Of a stretch of 8,728 bases of DNA, positions 5,641 through 8,728 are shown one piece after another (the stretch's first letter is position 1; every line of letters begins with the position of its first letter). The DNA is taken from assembly GCA_016209865.1 (NCBI GenBank), contig JACQVL010000076.1:1-8728 (forward strand), given 5' to 3'. The stretch comes from Candidatus Latescibacterota bacterium. Its GTDB lineage: Bacteria > JAAXHH01 > JACQVL01. The notes beneath the pieces are model-generated. The model searched no databases and was not told the origin of the DNA. It saw only the letters and a list, made by a program, of their open reading frames with translations. The position numbers were made by a program, and so were the translations under genes.

Positions 5641-6379
5641 TCTTTCCCAGTGCCTCTGTTGCCGCCGCCATCAGCATCCGGAAATCTGAACTCAGGTCGA
5701 TGAAACGGAACCCCTGGGCGGCGCGGGTATTGACGTCCTCTGCCGACCGGCACGGCAGGCCGACCGGCGTGCCGGCCGCCTGTCCTGCTCGCAACACCGC
5801 TTGCACCGCCGCCTCGTGCTCCGGGTGGCCGATCGGGACTCCCATCGAGAGGGCCAGATCCCCTGTTCCGATGAACACGACATCCACGCCGGGGACGGTC
5901 ACGATATCCGCCGCCCGCCCGATCGCATCGATGTGCTCGACCATCACGACGGCCAGGATCTCCGCGTTCGCCCGCGCGCCGTAATCCGGGCCGTAGGCGG
6001 ACGCGAGCGCGCCCATCGACCGGGCGCCGTCCGGCGGAAACCGCATCGCCCGCACCGCCTGTACCGCTTCGTCCGCGCTGTTCACCATCGGCACGACCAC
6101 CCCCCAGGCTCCGGCCTCGAACACCTGCTTGATGACCATCGGGTCGTTCCAGGCCACCCGCGCCATCGGAGTCGCCTCGCCCCCGGCGATTCCTTGCAGG
6201 CACTGGAACACGCTGTTCAGTCCGATCGGACTGTGCTCCGCATCGACCACCAGGAAGTCGAACCCGACGTGAGCGAGGTGCTCCGCCGCGACGGGGGAGG
6301 CGAGGTTGAGCCACGTTCCGACCACCGTCTTGCCCGCCGCCAGCTTCTCTTTCGTCCGATTCCGTCTGACCTGTCGCAT
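5621..6379 (-). CDS. HpcH/HpaI-family aldolase/lyase
   Basis: 252-aa class II (metal-dependent) pyruvate aldolase family member, which cleaves a 2-keto-3-deoxy acid or related compound to pyruvate (or a pyruvate analogue) plus an aldehyde. Signatures are FDFLVVDAEHSP (40-51) with D46 and catalytic H49, and R74 (MARVAW), which would bind the pyruvate carboxylate. The metal ligands are E148 (MVEH) and D174 (GTGDLA), inside the conserved VPGVDVVFIGTGDLALSMG stretch (162-180). I chose ATG 6379 because GGAGGG lies four bases upstream and the family N-terminus (RRNRTKEKLAAGKTVVGTW) follows. A longer frame from 6445 runs through repeat sequence. The C-terminal IVKSDE is encoded by the TTCACTC array. 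It lies 62 bp after the MFS gene on the same strand, so import followed by retro-aldol cleavage in one operon is plausible. The exact substrate is unknown. Confidence 0.93.
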   Translation of the reverse strand: MRQVRRNRTKEKLAAGKTVVGTWLNLASPVAAEHLAHVGFDFLVVDAEHSPIGLNSVFQCLQGIAGGEATPMARVAWNDPMVIKQVFEAGAWGVVVPMVNSADEAVQAVRAMRFPPDGARSMGALASAYGPDYGARANAEILAVVMVEHIDAIGRAADIVTVPGVDVVFIGTGDLALSMGVPIGHPEHEAAVQAVLRAGQAAGTPVGLPCRSAEDVNTRAAQGFRFIDLSSDFRMLMAAATEALGKIVKSDE

Positions 6380-6396
6380 ACGCCCTCCAAGAGAAA

Positions 6397-6417
6397 ATGA
6401 TGAATGATGAATAAAGA
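6397..6417. repeat. Short heptamer duplication ATGATGA x2
   Basis: ATGATGA occurs twice in tandem (6397-6410), followed by a related ATAAAGA (6411-6417), just before the aldolase ribosome-binding site. It is a small array with the same 7-bp period as the larger ones in this window. Two copies alone would not be notable. Confidence 0.45.
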
Positions 6418-6441
6418 CCGAATTCATGCCCTCTTTTCTTG

Positions 6442-6466
6442 TCATTCCCGCGAAAGCGGGAATCCA
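6442..6466. repeat. dRS3-like inverted repeat (ATTCCC-N8-GGGAAT)
   Basis: ATTCCCGC (6444-6451), a GAAA loop, then GCGGGAAT (6456-6463) form an 8-bp hairpin. The core fits the ATTCCC-N8-GGGAAT pattern of the dRS3 repeats known from Neisseria; very similar TCATTCCCGC...GCGGGAATCCA strings occur widely in other bacteria. Here the element contains the MFS stop codon and encodes that protein's last residues. It could serve as an mRNA 3' end or stabilising hairpin, though no U-run follows. Confidence 0.8.
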
Positions 6467-7764
6467 TTCATCGTTCCGCGTTGCATCTTAAACAGCGCCG
6501 CCAACAACACGACCGTTGCCCCCCCACAGGCGGTCACGACATAGAACGGTAGTCCCGCACTCCATTCGACCGCGGTGCCGCCCCAGAGCGACCCGGTGAG
6601 CATCCCGGCGCTCCACGAGAGATGCGCCATCCCGACGACCTGGCCTTTCTCGTCCGGGCCCGACACGTCGTTGATGATCCCTGGCATCGTCGTCGAGAGC
6701 GACCAGGCGGCCGTGGCTCCGGTGACGCCGAACACGTAGAGGCCGAGCGCGGAGCGGGCGAAGACCGCGGTGAGCAAGGCACTCGCGGTGACCCCTATGC
6801 TCGCCACGAGCGCGGGCGTCTTCGGTCCGAACCTGTCGCACAGCCGGCCGGTCACGACCTGGAAGAGGGACGCGACACACAGACTGACCGCGATGTAGTT
6901 GGCGGCGGACGAGGTGGTGCCCGTGGCGCGGAAGATGAGCAGGGGAATTAACAGCGTCGCTGCGCCCCAGTAACAGGTGGGCAGGTACCGGACGCCGACC
7001 AGCAGCCGGATGCTCGGGCGTGCGAACAGGCGGGTGTAGTCCCGCCATGAGGCGCGTGACCGGACTCCAACGGCGGGTCGTGACGCCAGTTCGGGCATCA
7101 GGAGGATGATCCCGACGAGCACGACGAGCATCGCGGCGGACATCCAGACCCCGATCGTCCTGAACCCGGCCGTATCCACGACCAGGCCCGTGAGCCGGTT
7201 GCCGAGCGCACTGCCGAGGGTTGAACCCAGAAAAAATGCCGCAGAGCCGAGGCCGAGGCTCGACCGCGGCGCGGCATGGATGAGGTACGCCTGACTGGCA
7301 GTCGTGCTGAACCCGGTCGCCACTCCGATGTACACGCAGATCGCGACCAGCCACGCCGGCTGGTCGGTCAGGAAGATCAGTCCTGACACGAGCGCCCCCG
7401 TCGATCCTATGACGTAGGTCTTTTTCGTCCCGATCTTGTCGCACAGGATTCCGGCGGGGACGGCGAACAAGCCGCCCAACAGGATGAACAGGGAGCGGAG
7501 ACCTGCGGAGAAGAGCGGAGTCCGGCCGAGTTCAGCTTCGACGTAGATCGCCAGGAGGGACATCATCGGCGCACTGAGCGTGCCGATGACGAACGAAGCG
7601 ATCCAGAGGGCAACAAACGGGGAGGTAGACAGCTCTTTGAGCGAATGGGTGACGTTCACGGGGTGGTCGGTGGTCGGTGATCGGTGGTCGGGGAAAAGAT
7701 AACCTTGTGTATCTCGGTGATCATAATCATCAGGAAGACATCTCGTCAAGGGATTTCTCGTCAT
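6442..7764 (-). CDS. Major facilitator superfamily (MFS) transporter
   Basis: Inner-membrane secondary transporter with about 12 hydrophobic segments. The MFS loop motif appears twice in the expected places: GILCDKIGTKK after TM2 and GRLCDRFGPK after TM8, reflecting the two six-helix halves. A long central loop (SRPAVGVRSRASWRDYTRLFARPS) separates them. The start is uncertain. ATG 7764 has a weak AGGGA upstream; ATG 7785 is another in-frame option without one. Both give about 35-42 extra residues encoded partly by a 7-bp repeat and unlike an MFS N-terminus. GTG 7659 (405 aa, NVTHSLKELSTSPFVAL) gives the usual family length but has no ribosome-binding site. The C-terminal GFPLSRE comes from the dRS3-like repeat. 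It is upstream of the aldolase in the same direction, so it may import that enzyme's substrate or a precursor. Substrate and direction cannot be read from sequence. Confidence 0.88.
   Translation of the reverse strand: MTRNPLTRCLPDDYDHRDTQGYLFPDHRSPTTDHPVNVTHSLKELSTSPFVALWIASFVIGTLSAPMMSLLAIYVEAELGRTPLFSAGLRSLFILLGGLFAVPAGILCDKIGTKKTYVIGSTGALVSGLIFLTDQPAWLVAICVYIGVATGFSTTASQAYLIHAAPRSSLGLGSAAFFLGSTLGSALGNRLTGLVVDTAGFRTIGVWMSAAMLVVLVGIILLMPELASRPAVGVRSRASWRDYTRLFARPSIRLLVGVRYLPTCYWGAATLLIPLLIFRATGTTSSAANYIAVSLCVASLFQVVTGRLCDRFGPKTPALVASIGVTASALLTAVFARSALGLYVFGVTGATAAWSLSTTMPGIINDVSGPDEKGQVVGMAHLSWSAGMLTGSLWGGTAVEWSAGLPFYVVTACGGATVVLLAALFKMQRGTMNGFPLSRE
7664..7691. repeat. Heptanucleotide tandem array TGGTCGG x4
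   Basis: Units TGGTCGG, TGGTCGG, TGATCGG, TGGTCGG run without gaps. On the minus strand (CCGACCA units) it lies just upstream of the GTG 7659 start option of the MFS gene. It would be translated if the gene starts at 7764 or 7785. Because 7 is not a multiple of 3, gain or loss of a unit would shift that frame. A degenerate inverted copy (CCGACCA, CCGATTC) lies at 8027-8040 just before malQ. Confidence 0.8.
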
Positions 7765-7817
7765 CCCGTCTTTCCCTGTTGACATGAGAAAAAAAGTCTA
7801 CTAATTTTGTGCCAGAG

Positions 7818-7843
7818 TAGGGGCGCAGAATTCTGCGCCCCTA
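7818..7843. repeat. Perfect 26-bp palindrome of the GTAGGGGCG family
   Basis: Bases 7818-7843 are a perfect palindrome beginning TAGGGGCG and ending CGCCCCTA, with CAGAATTCTG inside. It shares its outer arms with the elements at 657-686 and 7874-7929 but has a different interior. It lies in the spacer between the divergent MFS and malQ genes, where it could be a hairpin in the malQ leader. Confidence 0.85.
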
Positions 7844-7873
7844 ATGAGATTTGATGATCAAAACAGGTTATCC

Positions 7874-7929
7874 GTAGGGGCGATCCTTGTGATCGCCCGC
7901 ATCGGGGCGAATACAAGATTCGCCCCTAC
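7874..7929. repeat. Composite palindromic element of the GTAGGGGCG family (two hairpins)
   Basis: The 56-bp element opens with GTAGGGGCGA and closes with its complement TCGCCCCTAC. Inside are two hairpins: GGGCGATC/GATCGCCC around CTTGT (7878-7898), and GGGGCGAAT/ATTCGCCCC around ACAAG (7904-7926). It looks like two family members joined head to tail with inner ends trimmed, or one larger imperfect palindrome able to form a cruciform. The loops CTTGT and ACAAG are also complementary to each other. Confidence 0.8.
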
Positions 7930-7937
7930 AGGTTTTT

Positions 7938-8012
7938 ACCGATTTTGGTCGTCAAAATTCATTAGCCGTGTCATGATCCAACCAATTACCGAATTTGTTC
8001 ATCAAATTCCAT
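7938..8012. repeat. Pair of diverged 25-bp direct repeats, each a small stem-loop, before malQ
   Basis: Units 7938-7962 and 7988-8012 align without gaps over 25 bases with 20 identities. Each contains an internal inverted repeat: ATTTTG/CAAAAT around GTCGT in the first, GAATTTG/CAAATTC around TTCAT in the second (7991-8009). A related palindrome, TTTGATGATCAAA, lies just upstream near 7851-7863. They are AT-rich against the local background and could be protein-binding sites for malQ control or remnants of another repeat. No gene is visible from 7786 to 8054. Confidence 0.5.
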
Positions 8013-8054
8013 CGTCACTGATTGTACCGACCACCGATTCACCGAGTCCCCGCT

Positions 8055-8728
8055 ATGCCTCGCGCCAGTGGAGTCTTGCTCCATCCGACATCCTTGCCCG
8101 GACGGTTTGGGATCGGAGACCTGGGAGCCGCGGCCTCTCAGTTTCTCGATGTTCTGGCGGAGAGCGGACAGCGGCTGTGGCAAGTCTTGCCGCTGGGGCC
8201 GACTGGGCTGGGCGATTCTCCATACGCCTGCTTTTCCGCGTTCGCGGGCAACCCGTTGCTCATCAGTCTGGATCGTCTGGCGGAGGACGGCCTCCTGTCT
8301 CAGGATGACCTGCGGGATGTCCCCGTCTTCCCGGAACGGACGGTCGACTACGGCCGGGTGATCGAGTGGAAAGACCGTCGGCTGTATCGGGCGTTCGTCC
8401 GGTTCATGGCGGAGGCATCCCCGGCAGACCGGGCGGACTGGGAGGGGTTCTGCCGGGCGAACCAGTCGTGGCTGGATGACTATGCTCTGTTCATGGCCCT
8501 GAAGGACGCTCACGGCGGTGCCGCCTGGACGACCTGGCCGTCCGATATCGCGACGCGACAGCCGGATGCCATCGCCCGATGGACGGAGAAGCTGGCTGAT
8601 CGGGTCGCATTCCACCGGTACGCCCAGTACACGTTCGATCGGCAATGGGCTGCCCTGAAGCGGTACGCGCACGACTACGGGATCGAGATCGTGGGGGATA
8701 TCCCGATCTTCGTCGCCCACAACAGCGC
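8055..8728 (+). CDS. malQ: 4-alpha-glucanotransferase (amylomaltase), N-terminal part (cut by right window edge)
   Basis: Amylomaltase (GH77) moves alpha-1,4-glucan segments between maltodextrins, serving maltose/maltodextrin use and glycogen turnover in the cytoplasm. The visible 224 codons carry the family N-terminus: SGVLLHPTSLPGRFGIGDLG (5-24), LWQVLPLGPTGLGDSPY (41-57), SAFAGNPLLISLDRL (61-75), and YGIEIVGDIPIFVAHNS (208-224), the start of the (beta/alpha)8 core. The catalytic Asp/Glu/Asp lie beyond the right edge. ATG 8055 is chosen because GH77 proteins begin just before RxSGVLLHPTS; an in-frame stop at 8019-8021 limits upstream options (TTG 8022 is the only other). The ribosome-binding site is weak (GAG at 8044-8046). 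No other glycogen or maltodextrin gene is visible in the window, so its operon partners, if any, lie to the right. Confidence 0.94.
   Translation, partial: MPRASGVLLHPTSLPGRFGIGDLGAAASQFLDVLAESGQRLWQVLPLGPTGLGDSPYACFSAFAGNPLLISLDRLAEDGLLSQDDLRDVPVFPERTVDYGRVIEWKDRRLYRAFVRFMAEASPADRADWEGFCRANQSWLDDYALFMALKDAHGGAAWTTWPSDIATRQPDAIARWTEKLADRVAFHRYAQYTFDRQWAALKRYAHDYGIEIVGDIPIFVAHNS

Noticed and set aside
5628-6467. 279-aa minus-strand ORF overlapping the aldolase
   Set aside because: It is a Gly/Arg-rich shadow of the aldolase in another frame; the aldolase frame carries the family motifs and ribosome-binding site.
6488-7444. 318-aa minus-strand ORF inside the MFS gene
   Set aside because: It is a charged Arg-rich frame with no motif, whereas the overlapping frame has the transmembrane segments and both MFS loop motifs.
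7779-7807. Perfect TTGACA at 7779-7784 as a malQ promoter
   Set aside because: The -10 choices are poor (TAATTT at a 17-bp spacer, ACTAAT at 15 bp) and it overlaps the MFS start region, so I did not call it.
7986-8720. 244-aa minus-strand ORF opposite malQ
   Set aside because: It is antisense to a frame with unmistakable GH77 motifs, and shows Arg/Pro-rich composition typical of GC-rich shadows.

Overview
The window is GC-rich, densely coding bacterial DNA. A eukaryotic-type Ser/Thr kinase, a suite of sugar-catabolism families (TIM-barrel sugar isomerase, Gfo/Idh/MocA dehydrogenase, DUF6807 'PmoA-family' protein, phytanoyl-CoA dioxygenase-like oxygenase, HpcH/HpaI aldolase) and spacers packed with short repeats recall large-genome environmental lineages such as Latescibacterota or Poribacteria. 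That placement is inference from gene content; there is no rRNA or other phylogenetic marker here.

Layout. (1) 1-427, minus: 5' part of a Ser/Thr kinase gene running off the left edge, with a near-consensus sigma70 promoter at 491-518. (2) 428-800: a 373-base spacer holding divergent promoter candidates, a 7-bp array (GATTTTR), a second 7-bp array (GGRAAAY), a perfect 30-bp palindrome and an 8-bp-based array. (3) 801-2746, plus: a two-gene operon, sugar isomerase then Gfo/Idh dehydrogenase. (4) 2743-3594, minus: a secreted LolA-like protein, convergent with the dehydrogenase; the two stop codons share the bases TTAA. (5) 3692-4671, plus: a possible 33-aa hydrophobic small protein whose stop overlaps (TGATG) the start of a DUF6807 protein. 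(6) 4756-5580, plus: a PhyH-type Fe(II)/2-oxoglutarate oxygenase. (7) 5621-7764, minus: an MFS transporter followed by an HpaI-type aldolase, probably one operon converging on the oxygenase. (8) 7786-8054: a spacer with two more palindromic repeat elements. (9) 8055-8728, plus: N-terminal part of 4-alpha-glucanotransferase (MalQ), cut by the right edge.

Functionally the centre reads as a carbohydrate or organic-acid utilisation neighbourhood: an MFS importer, oxidation by an NAD(P)-dependent dehydrogenase, isomerisation or epimerisation, an oxygenase step and retro-aldol cleavage. No gene fixes the substrate. MalQ belongs to maltodextrin/glycogen metabolism and is probably a separate unit.

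The least ordinary signal is in the spacers. At least five unrelated motifs are tandemly repeated with the same 7-bp period. Palindromes share GTAGGGGCG/CGCCCCTAC ends but have different interiors. Three genes end in C-termini encoded by repeat sequence.
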